From positions 372,001 through 436,000 of the forward strand of contig NC_049565.1 of NCBI RefSeq assembly GCF_013368755.1: 64,000 nt of DNA, read 5' to 3'. The stretch is from Talaromyces rugulosus. Taxonomy: Eukaryota; Ascomycota; Eurotiomycetes; Eurotiales; Trichocomaceae. Each line of letters opens with the position of its first letter. Position 1 is the first letter of the stretch. The position numbers and the translations under genes are program-made. Below are positions 1-10,572 of the stretch, one piece after another. The notes under the pieces are model-generated. The model was not told the origin of the DNA. It saw only the letters and a program-made list of their open reading frames with translations, and did not search any database.

Positions 1-423
1 GGAAATACTGAAAGAGAAAATCCGTCCTTCTCTTAGTAGAAATTGATATTTGTACTATCCGTGGATTTGAATGTCCGTGTACCGAGCAACACATTGCTCT
101 TCAAGAAATCCACCTGATGCTCTATGCAAAATCATGTATATGTAAGTATATCTATTGAGATTAATCTGGCTACTGTCTCTTGCCAGACATGGCTTTAAAG
201 GTGCTAGTAGAGCAGCATACAGAATTTCCAAGAAACAAAGAGCATGAATCAAATACTACCGCGAAATATTCAATTATCTGAAACGAGTGGATTAAAAACA
301 GAAGAGTTTTGGATACAATTTAGATCATTCGATGGGTTTATTCCCCTTGCAAGAACATCAGTCATACTCAATATACCAATCCCCGTCCAAATGTATGGAT
401 AGACCCGTAGACAAGAGTATTAT
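1..423. other. 3' flank of inositol oxygenase gene, no gene seen
   Basis: This AT-rich stretch lies downstream of the minus-strand inositol oxygenase stop codon. Only short open frames without family resemblance occur. It presumably holds the 3' UTR of that gene; I see nothing else in it. Confidence 0.5.
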
Positions 424-1402
424 TCACCATCGCAGAACCTTTGTAGGGAAATACTCATCAATGAGCTCGAGATAATAGGGCTGGATCTTGTTAGCATGTG
501 ACTGCATAAATAATGTGTTTAGATAGAGGCCTCACCTTTAGTTCTTCAACGTTGGGCACATCGTCACTCTTGGAGTACAAATCGTAGGGATTGAAAGCAC
601 GGACAGCCTCTAGCATCTTCTTATCATGTTCGTTCATAAGCTCATGATAAGCATTCTCGCGATGCCATGGGTAAAATGAATGGTAGCGAATCATGGCAAG
701 ACCCTCGTCGGGAATGGTCGACTGATCCTTGACAATGTGGTAAAGGTATTCATCATGCCCCCAAGAGAGCATGACGTTCTCCAGTCCACAGCCGGGGGAG
801 TAGATACCAAATTTGGTACTATAGATTGGATTCTCAAAATCCTCATTCTTCCTGAAAGACTCAGTTCCGAAGATTATTTTATTGTCAAAGGCACACCCGA
901 CGGGGAACGTGTCTCCAACGACATCCCATTGGCCCTGGGCACCAAAGAAGAAAAGTAACTTCCCAAGGTCGTGAATCAATCCGACAAGCTGCATCCAGCG
1001 GGGTTTGCCCTCTTTGCGGATTGCTTCTGCGGATTGTAGGAGATGAGTCACTTGAGACTCTTGAGTGTCAGGATCACACTCGTCAATGAAAGTGTTCAAC
1101 TTCTCCATTGCTTCCCAGACAGTCATATGAGCGCGGGTCTTATTGTGGAAGTCATTCCGCGCCTTCAAGTTGAAGGAAACGGTTTGTAAGGTGTGCTGCT
1201 GGGCATAAAAGTTCTTGACCTGATCGCAGGCATCATCGAATTGGCGAAAGGTTGTCTTGTCCTTGGCTTTGTCAAACTCGGCATCGTCGTAGATATCTTT
1301 CCCGGCTTGCTTTGCGTTTGCCTTGAGGACATTGACGACGTCGATATTATCTGAAGTGGCCTCGAGGTTAGCCGAAGCTGGTTGAAGTATGGTGGAAACC
1401 AT
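424..1402 (-). CDS. myo-inositol oxygenase (MIOX)
   Basis: Cytosolic di-iron enzyme that cleaves myo-inositol with O2 to D-glucuronate, the first step of inositol catabolism. Predicted exons are 1402-536 and 480-424, with a 55-nt GT..AG intron (481-535) holding a GCTAAC branch site; the product is 307 aa. The HD-domain signature is visible (LIHDLGK, then SWGHDEYLYH, then RYHSFYPWH), supplying the His/Asp metal ligands. The second exon gives the family C-terminus PYYLELIDEYFPTKVLRW, which fixes the splice site. The ATG at 1402 is used because the frame extends further upstream only through a non-ATG codon. Length matches the family (about 290-320 aa). It is divergent from the TIM-barrel gene starting at 2192, so the two share a 0.8-kb promoter region. 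The family assignment is secure; regulation is unknown. Confidence 0.93.
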
Positions 1403-2191
1403 CTCGATCTCTTCACGGCTCAATATAAATCTGTATTACTAAAACAAGAGACAATCAATGGTACCGGTTGACAACAACAAAAGAGGCCCGAAGCAAACAT
1501 GCCGTTGAATTTATATCATTGAACATACTCCAAGATATAACAGAATACGGAAAACGCTTTCCAGCAGTTGAAGTGCAGTTATTCTAAAGAACTTTTAAAA
1601 TGTTCGAGTAACTCTCCAATTCCCGGGATTTCCTAGGCTTTCGGACATCTGGAAGATGCGATAGCTCTGCTCATGTGGTCATACTCTTGGTGATTACGGA
1701 GAATAGCTCCCGGAACTTCATAGACTACTACGCGAGTTAAAACAAGCATAAATGTTGGAACAAAGATATGATATCTATAAGAAATAAATCAAAAATCCAG
1801 GCCTGTAATTTGAATATTTGCGTCATCTCACTGACCATGATGGGAAATTTGGAAATCACGGTCGCAGTAACCTCACCTTTTCAACATTTGAAAGCGGAAT
1901 ATTTCTTCTGAGAAAGCACGTTTTGAATCTCTCCCTGTATCATCATGACTTAGCTGAATCCAGCCATTTGCTTCCCCATATATCTCATCTCATAGTGGGT
2001 CCGTCGTATACAACTTGGTTAATTCAAGCATCCCCCACCATCCCGCTAGTCTCGGCTTCATTTCCGAGAGGAGAACGGAAACCCAACTCCGATTTGAATA
2101 ATATATTGCTTTTGACTCTAATACAAATGCAAATTGTATTCTTCTTCTATTAAAGTTGTGCCCGAATTCCTGGCCACACACGCTACACATC
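1403..2191. promoter_or_regulatory. shared divergent promoter region
   Basis: This 789-bp gap separates the start codons of the minus-strand inositol oxygenase and the plus-strand dehydratase-like gene. It is AT-rich with no convincing coding frame, so it must carry both promoters. No specific operator was identified. Confidence 0.55.
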
Positions 2192-3196
2192 ATGCTTTCG
2201 AATAAACTGGCTATTGCCAGTTTATCACTAGGCCAACACCCTTCTCACTGTCTAGACCAAAAGATCAAGGTCGCAGCAGAAGCAGGTTACAAAGGCATTG
2301 AAATCGTCTATTTTGAGCTGGAGGCATTTTCTAAATCTCAAGCGATCTCGATTTTTGAGGGCGCCGAGAAAATTCGTGCGTTGTGTCAAGGGCTCAATTT
2401 AGGCATAGTTTCTCTGGCGCCTTTCGAGAACTACGAGGGGGACCCATCGCCTCTAAGCGATAGATTATCGAAAGCTACCCACTGGGTTGGGGTTGCTCGA
2501 GCTCTCCGCGCCACATATATCCAAATTCCATCAAATTTCAAATCCGACGCTATTGGCGACAGAAACATAGTCATCAGTGAACTCCAGCAATTGGCTGACA
2601 TTGGAAGCGCGGAGCAACCGGTCATTTCGATTGCATACGAATATTTATCTTGGGGAACGCACTGTTCGACATGGGAAACCGCTCTGCAATATGTCAACCA
2701 AGTCGATCGACCGAATTTTGGCCTGTGTCTAGATACTTTCCATGAAGCCACGAAACTTTGGGGTGACCCTTTCGCCCCTTCTGGCCGATTCCCCAACTCA
2801 GATGAAGTCCTCCGCAACTCACTCGATCGCTTTCTTGCCAATTGTCCTGTTGAAAAGATCTTCTTCATCCAGTTATCCGATGGCGAAAGATTTGAACCTC
2901 CATTCTCCAAAGATCATCCGTGGTATGTGGAAGGTGAGGCACCGCAATTCACCTGGTCCAAACATGCACGGCCGTTTCCATTTGAGCATGATAAAGGAGC
3001 ATACCTCCCTGTTTACGAGATTTCTGAAGCCTGGATTCGTGCGACAGGATTTAAAGGATGGGTCTCGCTTGAGATCTTTGATCGACGTATGCGGGATGAT
3101 GACAGTCGGCTAGAGACTGCTGCTAAGAGGGGAATAGAGTCGTGGAAAACCCTTCTCGAAAAAGTGAGAGCTAATAGCTTAAAAGCACACTTGTAG
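2192..3196 (+). CDS. 3-dehydroshikimate dehydratase-like TIM-barrel protein
   Basis: A 334-aa single-exon protein of the sugar phosphate isomerase/AP endonuclease-2 fold. It resembles the fungal quinate-pathway dehydratase (Qa-4/QutC type), which converts 3-dehydroshikimate to protocatechuate. Visible family features are the start LSNKLAIASLSLG, the central RPNFGLCLDTFHEA with a metal-ligand Asp, the W-S-x-H-x-R segment near WSKHARPFPFEHDKGAYLP, and the terminal GWVSLEIFDRRM with a metal-ligand Glu. The ATG at 2192 is chosen because homologues start at this Leu-Ala-Ile-x-Ser motif; the frame also opens 12 codons earlier, at 2156. No other quinate-cluster gene (dehydroquinase, quinate dehydrogenase, activator, repressor) is adjacent, so it may be a stand-alone paralogue with a changed substrate. 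Confidence 0.82.
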   Translation: MLSNKLAIASLSLGQHPSHCLDQKIKVAAEAGYKGIEIVYFELEAFSKSQAISIFEGAEKIRALCQGLNLGIVSLAPFENYEGDPSPLSDRLSKATHWVGVARALRATYIQIPSNFKSDAIGDRNIVISELQQLADIGSAEQPVISIAYEYLSWGTHCSTWETALQYVNQVDRPNFGLCLDTFHEATKLWGDPFAPSGRFPNSDEVLRNSLDRFLANCPVEKIFFIQLSDGERFEPPFSKDHPWYVEGEAPQFTWSKHARPFPFEHDKGAYLPVYEISEAWIRATGFKGWVSLEIFDRRMRDDDSRLETAAKRGIESWKTLLEKVRANSLKAHL

Positions 3197-3658
3197 ACTG
3201 AGAAACTGCGAGGAAAGGAGTTAATAGGGCGTGATTGTATGTATTCGTACTAGGAAGGTACATGGCAGTAATTCGCTATCTCTGTATGAGCCTTCGTGGG
3301 TACAATGTGTTATTGTTAAACATGGGTAATTGCTACACAGCACATGATATTAGGGCTAGAGTATGCATGGGACTTGTACAGCAACCTGAGGCTGCGTGCG
3401 TGAGCTGGAATCTGTTCCAATAAAACGATTGGAGTTAGTATAGAATGCGTTTAATACAACCAAAATTTGAACAGTCATAAGCATAAGCTGGTCCATTCAT
3501 TTATTATCATAGTTTCAAAAATCATCATAAGCTACATATGTAAAATTAGTGTTAATTACATCATTTGATACATGTATGTCAACTGGAGTATATCAATATC
3601 GAAACATTAGTATTCGTGAATAACCAATCAAACGTCCGTACCATAGGCTTGGAAGTAC
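3197..3658. other. convergent 3' intergenic region, no gene seen
   Basis: AT-rich spacer between two convergent genes, the dehydratase-like gene (+) and the MFS transporter (-). It presumably contains both polyadenylation regions. The small open frame at 3235-3423 has no recognisable features. Confidence 0.45.
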
Positions 3659-5328
3659 TCATCTAGACTGCTTAAGTCTAGCCCCAAAGTATTGCACCGC
3701 AATTATAGGTATCAGACTCGCAATAACCGAAACGCCCACCATGATACCAGCAGAATCCTTGATCCCGGCCGACTCAAACATGCTCGGAAACCAAAACGGG
3801 CCAATAAACCCCCAAATCTGACGAACAACATTGGCGAAAATGCCAATATCCGCAGATTCGGTAGGATAGCAATCTACCATGTAGGTAAAGACGCTCGTCG
3901 TGATGATTTGGGCTCCAAACGTCGAAATCCCAATGCCTACAACGGGCGAGACATCATATACATTTGGAGGTAGATCGGCGGTCCGGAATCCCCAGACCAA
4001 GAAACCAGCAATCATTGTCGCATATCCAATGTATGCCAACCACAGGCGAAACTCGGGCCGAGGATTTTGCCCCTGATGTCGTCGCGTATAAGCGGCCATT
4101 GCAAAGTCACCCAATGGCCCCGCGGCTTGTTCACCGATAATTCCGCCTATAATCATGCCCAGGAACTGCAGCCCAATCTGCTGCGTGTTGAAGTGAAATT
4201 TCTCTCCGAAAATTTGCGGGATTTCGACAGTCAGGAGGACAAAAGCAAAGTTGAAAACGACTGCGTAAGCAGCTGTGGTGATCCATACAACATGGTGTCT
4301 TGCTACGGCAAGGGGCAGGACAAGATCGACAGCGCGAAGTGGCTTTTGAGAGAATCTACGAAGGCCAAAATACCTAGCTTGAAACGAAAACCTCTGGCGC
4401 GATGAGACGAGGGTAGCTTCAAAGTTTGTTTCCGGGCTGAGGAAAAAGTAAAGGATGAACTGAGCGAGGTTGATCTGAGAAGAGTTAATCTCAAAGATAT
4501 ATAGAAATAGAATCTCCGATACAAGAGCTTAGTGGATAAAGATGATCTTACAATCGCAAAGATCCAGTAAATCCAGCGCCATCCAATATGAAAAGTTACA
4601 AAGCCCATCAAGAATGGACCAAGCGATGGGCCGAGAGTGACCATCAATCTTGAATCAGTCAGTCAGCACAGAATCCTTATACTCAAGACGAGAGCCCCAC
4701 GCACGTCCAGATGCCCATTTTCTGGCCTCGTTGGTGGCTGAAAAACATCTGCGTCACAACCTTGGTCCCTAGAGCCATGGCGGGTGCAATGAAGAAAGCC
4801 ACCAACAAACGCGAGATTGACATGGCACCATAGCTCTTACTGCGAGCACATCCCACGTTGCAGACGGCCGCGCAAAACGTACCGATCAACCACATAGGAC
4901 GCATGCCAATTCTGGTTGAAATCGGTTTCCACACCAAAGGGGCAACTGTTTGACCAGGCGAATTTAGCGGATATTACTTGAACGAAGTTATTTGCACGGT
5001 TACCTCCTAGCATGGCAATCTGCATGCTCGTAAAATAAGTGGCTGCCTGAAGAGAAGCTCCCATTTCTTCAGCCATGCCGCTGTATGCTGGAATGATCCC
5101 GGCACCCATGATAAGACACATCATGGCGTGAAACGAAACCAGGAAGAGGTTGGTATTTTTCTGCCACGAAGGCCAATTCAAGGGGTCCTCAGGGAACTCG
5201 GATGGCAGAGGAACGAGGTCCAGCGTGCCATGTCGGTCTAGAAGGAATTCCCTGTGAGAAGCGCGGAGGACTCCGGATTCGACATTCTCCAGCTCCAGCG
5301 AACTAGACGCTTTCACAGGCTCTTCCAT
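3659..5328 (-). CDS. MFS drug:H+ antiporter (DHA1 type)
   Basis: Polytopic plasma-membrane exporter of the major facilitator superfamily, 492 aa. Predicted exons are 5328-5004, 4945-4705, 4648-4552 and 4474-3659, with three introns of 56-77 nt whose phases agree. The cytosolic N-terminus ends in DPLNWPSWQK, a hallmark of fungal DHA1 polyamine/multidrug carriers. It is followed by TM helices, ARSKSYGAMSISR in the TM4-5 region, LGPSLGPFLMGFV and WRWIYWIFAI. After a central loop the C-terminal half includes IIGGIIGEQAAGPLGD and MVDCYPTESADIGIFAN. The first ATG (5328) precedes the acidic N-terminal tail. The substrate cannot be read from sequence. It lies tail-to-tail with the dehydratase-like gene; export of an aromatic acid is possible but unsupported. 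Confidence 0.88.
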
Positions 5329-5879
5329 AGTTGCAAATATTTGGACTCCGTTGATTGTACGTATCAATCAATGAAAAGCCGAAAAAAAAAAGAGAGACAG
5401 AGTAGTAAGACATTATTAGCTCATGTTGAACAAGGCATAGGGGGATTTTTATCCTCCGGCAAAACAATCGGACAACTTTTCCCCGACAATCAAAGGCTGA
5501 AATTACATGTAAAGATTGGACTTGGATGTGGGACGCATTTCGGCGGGACGGAACAAAGGAACCAGACGTAACCATCAATTGATATCCCCATCACGAATCG
5601 TCCCACCACCGGCTGCAGTCCCACGCGCGAGGCTTCAACCTAAAAAACCGTCTGAAATGGTCTCGCACTACTGGCAGGTTTCCCATTCCATTTTCTTAGC
5701 GTCTTCCGGCAGGATGATGCAGGATGGGTGCTGAAAATAGGGTTGAAACGGTCCCCGCATTTTGTGAATTGCGGGGATAAGCTTCTTTTTTTTAGCGCCT
5801 CATGGTTTACATCTTGACGTATTTACACATTACTAAAAGTCTGGAAAGCGTCTCGTTTTTATTTGATTATTTGGCCAGA
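5329..5879. promoter_or_regulatory. promoter region of MFS transporter and 3' flank of deaminase gene
   Basis: This 0.55-kb spacer lies upstream of the minus-strand transporter ATG and downstream of the deaminase stop. Short poly-A/T runs occur (for example near 5384 and 5785). No gene is supported here. Confidence 0.4.
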
Positions 5880-6608
5880 TCACGGCATACCGGTGTCCAT
5901 CATTCTCTTCTTCGGATTCCTCGGCATGTGCTCCTGTCGCTCCCTCTCTTCCTTGGAAACTTCGTCGACATTCCTACCCCTCTCATCTGCCTCCTGCTTC
6001 TTGTTCGCCTGCTTGTGTCCTTCTGTCGCCACAGCTAAGATCTCATTCTCTAGCCCCGGCACAAACTCCCACTGTATACCAGCCGCAGTCAACATCTTGC
6101 AGCCCTGCGACTCGCCCACGAACGTGCCCGGTTCTTTGACCCCAAAATACACTTTATCAATCCCATTGTTGACATCTGTACTATTCTGTCTCGTCTGGAT
6201 AATGCGTTTGACACAGGGCGTGTTCCCGCTTAGTCGAACCCCGCATGGCTCCATGGTCACGTATAGCAGTATCTTTTTCCCCTCCTTGGCCGGAAATGCG
6301 TCGGCGACATTTTCCTCGTAGACTTTATGGGTGGCCGCATAGTTCAGTAAGCAGCTTTGCTCGGCGTGTGTGTTACCGGGCAGCTCGAGGGTGTACCCGG
6401 TCGAGAGCAGTTTGTCATCGGCTGTCGCATTCGGCGTGTCATCACGTAGCACCAGGAGAGCGCCGACTCGAAAGTTTGTCGGTCGTGCCGGTGATTTTTC
6501 GGCCAGGGTCAGGCATTTTCGTAGATATTTGAGGTGCGTAGATTCTGGCGGCGACGAAGGCGAGGAGGGGTCGAGGGATTGAGACGGGGTTGCGGCGAAT
6601 GTGGTCAT
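5880..6608 (-). CDS. Rib2-type cytidine/DRAP deaminase-like protein
   Basis: Single-exon protein of 242 aa with the zinc-dependent cytidine deaminase fold. Catalytic motifs are NTHAEQ (His81, Glu83) and PCGVRLSGNTPC (Cys122, Cys132). The wording LPGNTHAEQ ... MEPCGVRLSGNTPCVKRII ... GVKEPGTFV ... LTAAGI closely follows the C-terminal deaminase domain of fungal Rib2. That domain deaminates 2,5-diamino-6-ribitylamino-4-pyrimidinone phosphate in riboflavin synthesis. The N-terminal pseudouridine synthase half of Rib2 is absent, so this is a stand-alone deaminase. The last 45 residues are highly charged (Glu/Lys/Arg) and probably disordered. It could serve riboflavin synthesis or nucleoside/RNA deamination; the motif wording favours the first. 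Confidence 0.83.
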   Translation of the reverse strand: MTTFAATPSQSLDPSSPSSPPESTHLKYLRKCLTLAEKSPARPTNFRVGALLVLRDDTPNATADDKLLSTGYTLELPGNTHAEQSCLLNYAATHKVYEENVADAFPAKEGKKILLYVTMEPCGVRLSGNTPCVKRIIQTRQNSTDVNNGIDKVYFGVKEPGTFVGESQGCKMLTAAGIQWEFVPGLENEILAVATEGHKQANKKQEADERGRNVDEVSKEERERQEHMPRNPKKRMMDTGMP

Positions 6609-7531
6609 GCTTTTTGTTTTTCCTCACGTGAAGTTGGTGACTAGGTGACAATAGATGTATTTTCTTTGTTAGAAGAATACTAGAATGATCCAATGCCCTG
6701 CTTGGTTTGTTGGACGTCGTTGTTACTTTCACGGTGTTGATTGACCCCGCGACAGAGCTGTCGAGCTGGTGTGGAGCCATGACGTAGATATATCCTAAAA
6801 TAGACTAGCGTGGTGTTCATTTCTTCACTATTGATAGAGAGCTTTTGCAGGGGGCTGTTAAGATGACCTACGTTCATTTATGGGGAGTAAAAGAAATACG
6901 TGCTCATGAAACATATTCTAGTGGACCTGTGGCCTCAAAAGAACTGTGGAAGGAGCTAGGAGAGATGTGTCTCTGGATCGCGGGCCTTGTTAGGAAATTG
7001 ATCGTTCTCACTATTTTCCTGTTGATACTAATATGTTGGGTATTGGGAGGTATCCACGTCGATACGCTGAGCACGCGAATACGACGAGGCAATAGGACGT
7101 ACTGAAATAGCGTGGATTAAATTTCATGCAATTCATGGAATGAACTATTACCGGTCTAGTCAAAGCAAGAGCCCCCTCAGGATGCATCTGCCTATTGGCT
7201 CGGGATTCCTCTAGGCTGGCACTCCAAAGATGACCCCTATACATTCTACGAGTCAGACAGCAGCAGCTCTATTGGACTTAATGGCACGGTTGCGGAGACT
7301 GCAGGAACCTAAACAAGAACGGGCCACAATTCGCAGGCTACAGTAACTCCACTAGCACTGGCCCAGACGTACATTGGACCACAAGATGGGTGCGCAAGAG
7401 TTGGTTGTATCCATTATGAGTAATTGTGAATCTTTCATCGTTGCCATTTCGAGTCTAACCGGAAGGGGAAATTGCTGATATAAATACCAATGTATCATCT
7501 CATTTTCGATATCAATAACAAGACAATCAAA
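6609..7531. promoter_or_regulatory. divergent promoter region, deaminase and acyltransferase
   Basis: This 0.92-kb gap separates two divergent start codons (6608 minus, 7532 plus). Several short open frames occur on both strands, but none shows family features or intron structure. It is taken as non-coding. Confidence 0.45.
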
Positions 7532-9079
7532 ATGGATAAAACACGTCTTTTCCCTTCATCTAGTCCCCACCTGCCCACTGTTTCAACTCCGCTCTCCATC
7601 CTCGACGCCACTGTTGCTCGATTCTCCGCCACGGGTGCGGTATGGTTGTTCGAACATATCCCCGAGGATATCAATGAAACCGAATTTATCGATCGCCTGT
7701 GCTCGTCGTTTGTGGATGCCCTTGGTGACTTTGAACACTGGGCAGGCCAGCTGCAGTGGGCACCGGTACGACCAGGGGGTTCGCACACACAACGCTTCAA
7801 CCGACCTATAATCATCTATGGCGACTATAACGACCCCGGTGTTGAATGGAGCGTCGTGCGACATCCATCCATCCCGGTACAGTCGTTGGCCCCCTCGGCT
7901 TCAGAGCGCGCACTAGGAAAAGGAGTCTGGATAGGAGACGATTTCGCGCAGAGTCTGTTTCTCTCGGATACGCCACTGCCATTGCACGATCTGCGTGAAT
8001 TTGAAGATCTCCCCGCCATGCAGATACAGCTCAATCTGTTCAATGATGGGGGATACGGAATTGGCATCAAAATGGCTCATTCGTTGGCCGATGCCCAGTC
8101 GCTGATGGTGTTTGTTCATCACTGGGCGGCTAAAAGTCGCAAATTGTTCTCTTCCACGGACACCTCTTCTCTCATGGATGCTCCTATCTTCGATCCGAGA
8201 CTGCTGGATACACATGCCGCAGGAGACATTGATGGACCAGCCGCTGATCCTGCATTGGTCTCTATAGCTCGCCAGCTCCCACTACACCGGTTTGACTGGT
8301 GGCGCATCGACGATCCTGGATATTCGGATTTTTCTATTCCAGCGACAGAGAATTCCAAACCGTCGCCGGAGATTCTCTCTCAGGTAGAGATATCGCCTTC
8401 CACCCCCGGGCCATGGACAACGTGGGACATTTCCCGACCGGTGCGATACACACAGCTGCACTATCACGGAACCGAGCTCGATCGCCTGAAGGAACAGGCG
8501 CGTGCGGATGGTCGTCCGGACATATCCCGGTTGGATGCGTTGCTGGCCCATATGTGGGCGGTGATCAACCGTGCTCGCGGTCATGGTGATTCGACCGAGG
8601 ATGTCTTTCTTAACATTACGCTGGGGGCGCGCGCTCGTGTATCGCCTCCATTGCCCGAATCATTCATCGGCTCGCCGGTGTTCAACACTCATATCAAGGC
8701 TTCGGGCGCTTCTGTCTGTGATTCCAGTGTAGGTCAAACAGCGAGCCAGATCCGGGATACGATGCTGCAATTCACGCCTGACGCGATGGGCGCCATGCTA
8801 CATGACGCGGCGCATGAGGTTTCTCCACAGCGACTGTGGCAGGCGTTTCTAGGCACACAACATACATTGGCGACATCTTGGCTACGGCTTAAAGTATATC
8901 AGGTAGACTTTGTTGGTTCCAAGCAGCAACCGCGATATGTACATGCGGTGATGCCCAAGATGGATGGTTGTCTGCAGGTGATGGATTCAGGGGTGGATGA
9001 TGGGGGCATCGATATCGCTCTGTATTTAGATGCAGAGGCGATGGAAAATCTTTTGGTGGATAAAAAGTTACATGTTTGA
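7532..9079 (+). CDS. BAHD-type acyltransferase (transferase family)
   Basis: Intronless 515-aa protein of the plant-and-fungal BAHD/trichothecene O-acyltransferase superfamily, which transfers acyl groups from CoA thioesters to alcohols or amines. The catalytic HxxxD is present as MAHSLADAQ (His183, Asp187). The second BAHD signature, DFGWG in plants, is reduced to YQVDFVGSKQ near the C-terminus, a common fungal drift. The central ISRLDALLAHMWAVINRARG and LGARARVSPPLPESFIGSP blocks also fit. The ATG at 7532 is preferred over one 14 codons upstream because of its better context (caaaATGg) and the usual short N-terminus. Next to it lies a LovD-like hydrolase, another acyl-transfer fold, but no PKS, NRPS or terpene synthase. 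The acceptor is unknown. Confidence 0.87.
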   Translation: MDKTRLFPSSSPHLPTVSTPLSILDATVARFSATGAVWLFEHIPEDINETEFIDRLCSSFVDALGDFEHWAGQLQWAPVRPGGSHTQRFNRPIIIYGDYNDPGVEWSVVRHPSIPVQSLAPSASERALGKGVWIGDDFAQSLFLSDTPLPLHDLREFEDLPAMQIQLNLFNDGGYGIGIKMAHSLADAQSLMVFVHHWAAKSRKLFSSTDTSSLMDAPIFDPRLLDTHAAGDIDGPAADPALVSIARQLPLHRFDWWRIDDPGYSDFSIPATENSKPSPEILSQVEISPSTPGPWTTWDISRPVRYTQLHYHGTELDRLKEQARADGRPDISRLDALLAHMWAVINRARGHGDSTEDVFLNITLGARARVSPPLPESFIGSPVFNTHIKASGASVCDSSVGQTASQIRDTMLQFTPDAMGAMLHDAAHEVSPQRLWQAFLGTQHTLATSWLRLKVYQVDFVGSKQQPRYVHAVMPKMDGCLQVMDSGVDDGGIDIALYLDAEAMENLLVDKKLHV

Positions 9080-9354
9080 CTAGATTAAATGCTAGTGGGA
9101 GCTAAATGCGAAGGTTTCAGCAGCGACAAAAATGATGCCGCGCGAGGTTTATCACGACGACGACAATGATAACGATGATGGATGTTTCAATATGGGACCT
9201 TACGTGTAATCTTATGAAAACGCGTCTCGTGTGCCTACTAAGTCTTGCACTATTATGCTCATGTATGTAGAAAAGTATTGTCAGCCTATAGAAAAGACTA
9301 AATACAAACAATGCCAATAAAGAAACATCTAAAAATAGGTAACTAAACTCGTCA

Positions 9355-10572
9355 TCAACCCTGCTGTGCTCTCCACGCGCTCCTTTTGCGGTATACATCT
9401 TTGCGGAAAGTCTGCTTCAGCACTTCTATCTCCTGCATATCCAACGGCAGTGCGGCTTGGACAGCACCAACACCACACAGCCCATTCGTGCGATCAATGA
9501 ACCAGGCGAGAGTCAATCCGCCGCCCCATGTCAATGTTCGTTCACCATACCAGCCCTCCACATCCTCGAGTGTGAGCAGACCCCCCAAACCATGGCCCAT
9601 TTTCGTCGTTGGGTCGATACCAACGCGGAAGAAGACGCCCTTAGGGCCCGCGAGCTCGGCCTGTTGGCTAGCTGTCGCTGCGGGGCTAAGGTGGTGTTGG
9701 AACATATCGTCAACGGTAGCAGGCTTGAGCAGCTTACTATTGTTTGCGAGCAGCGAGTGAAGAATCTTGACATAGCTAGCCCCGGACATGAACAAACCGT
9801 GACCGCCAAAGTCCCCGCGCGTGACCTTGTTCATCTCACCTCCACCCCCGAGAACAGCGCGGCCTTGAGCTTCCGGGTCTTGCGGATTGAGGTCGACAAG
9901 ACGAGGATGCAGGTCCTCACGAGTGACAGGGTAGAACTCGGCGTCAGAGATGCCAAGCGGGTCGAAGATGCGCTGCTGCATACGCTCACACAGTGAGACA
10001 CCCGTCACTCGCTCTACAATTCGACCAGCCCAGTCAAGCCCAGAGCCGTACATCCATCCGGTCCCAGGCTGGAAGCCAAGTGGGTATGCAAACAGCTCCT
10101 CGACGAGTCGGCGGTTGTCTTCATGTCTTGTACCCGCGAACTTCTCGCGCCACCGAGCGATAAGCGGGTCCATGAAATGATAACACAGGCCAGAGCTATG
10201 GGTGAGTAGCATTTCGAGCGTGATGGGTCCAGCTACAGGTTCAATCTGAGGCTCTCCATCGTCGTTGAAGCCGGTGATGACACCCTTGTCAGACAGCTCT
10301 GGTGCAATGGCTGACAAGTCCCCGGTTAGGGTTAGGAGGCCGTCCTCTACACATTGCAGGGCGGCGATGGAGGCGACCAACTTGGTCGCCGAGGCTAGGA
10401 ACAGCACATCGTCAGTTTGCTGAGGATACTTTTCGCCTGAAAGCAAAGTACGTTCGCCCAGGGCCTTGTCGTAAACAAAACGGCCTTCGGCGTCGATGGC
10501 ACAGATCACGGCGCCGTTGATTTTGCCGGCGTCAATTGCGGCTTGGAAGCTAGTCTCGATATCGTCCGCCAT
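9355..10572 (-). CDS. beta-lactamase-fold serine hydrolase/transesterase (LovD/EstB-like)
   Basis: A 405-aa protein of the class C beta-lactamase/DD-peptidase fold. The nucleophile motif SxxK is SATK (Ser61, Lys64), inside LFLASATKLVASIAAL. The Tyr motif is MYGSGLDWAG (Tyr175), and a late GLGGLLTLEDVEGWYG plus WGGGLTLAW corresponds to the KTG-like region. Fungal members include the lovastatin acyltransferase LovD and many esterases. The open frame extends about 100 codons upstream, but the start chosen (MADDIETSFQAAID) matches the family N-terminus. It converges with the BAHD acyltransferase (275-bp gap). There is no signal peptide, so it is probably cytosolic. The substrate is unknown; either esterase or acyl transfer is possible. 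Confidence 0.87.
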   Translation of the reverse strand: MADDIETSFQAAIDAGKINGAVICAIDAEGRFVYDKALGERTLLSGEKYPQQTDDVLFLASATKLVASIAALQCVEDGLLTLTGDLSAIAPELSDKGVITGFNDDGEPQIEPVAGPITLEMLLTHSSGLCYHFMDPLIARWREKFAGTRHEDNRRLVEELFAYPLGFQPGTGWMYGSGLDWAGRIVERVTGVSLCERMQQRIFDPLGISDAEFYPVTREDLHPRLVDLNPQDPEAQGRAVLGGGGEMNKVTRGDFGGHGLFMSGASYVKILHSLLANNSKLLKPATVDDMFQHHLSPAATASQQAELAGPKGVFFRVGIDPTTKMGHGLGGLLTLEDVEGWYGERTLTWGGGLTLAWFIDRTNGLCGVGAVQAALPLDMQEIEVLKQTFRKDVYRKRSAWRAQQG

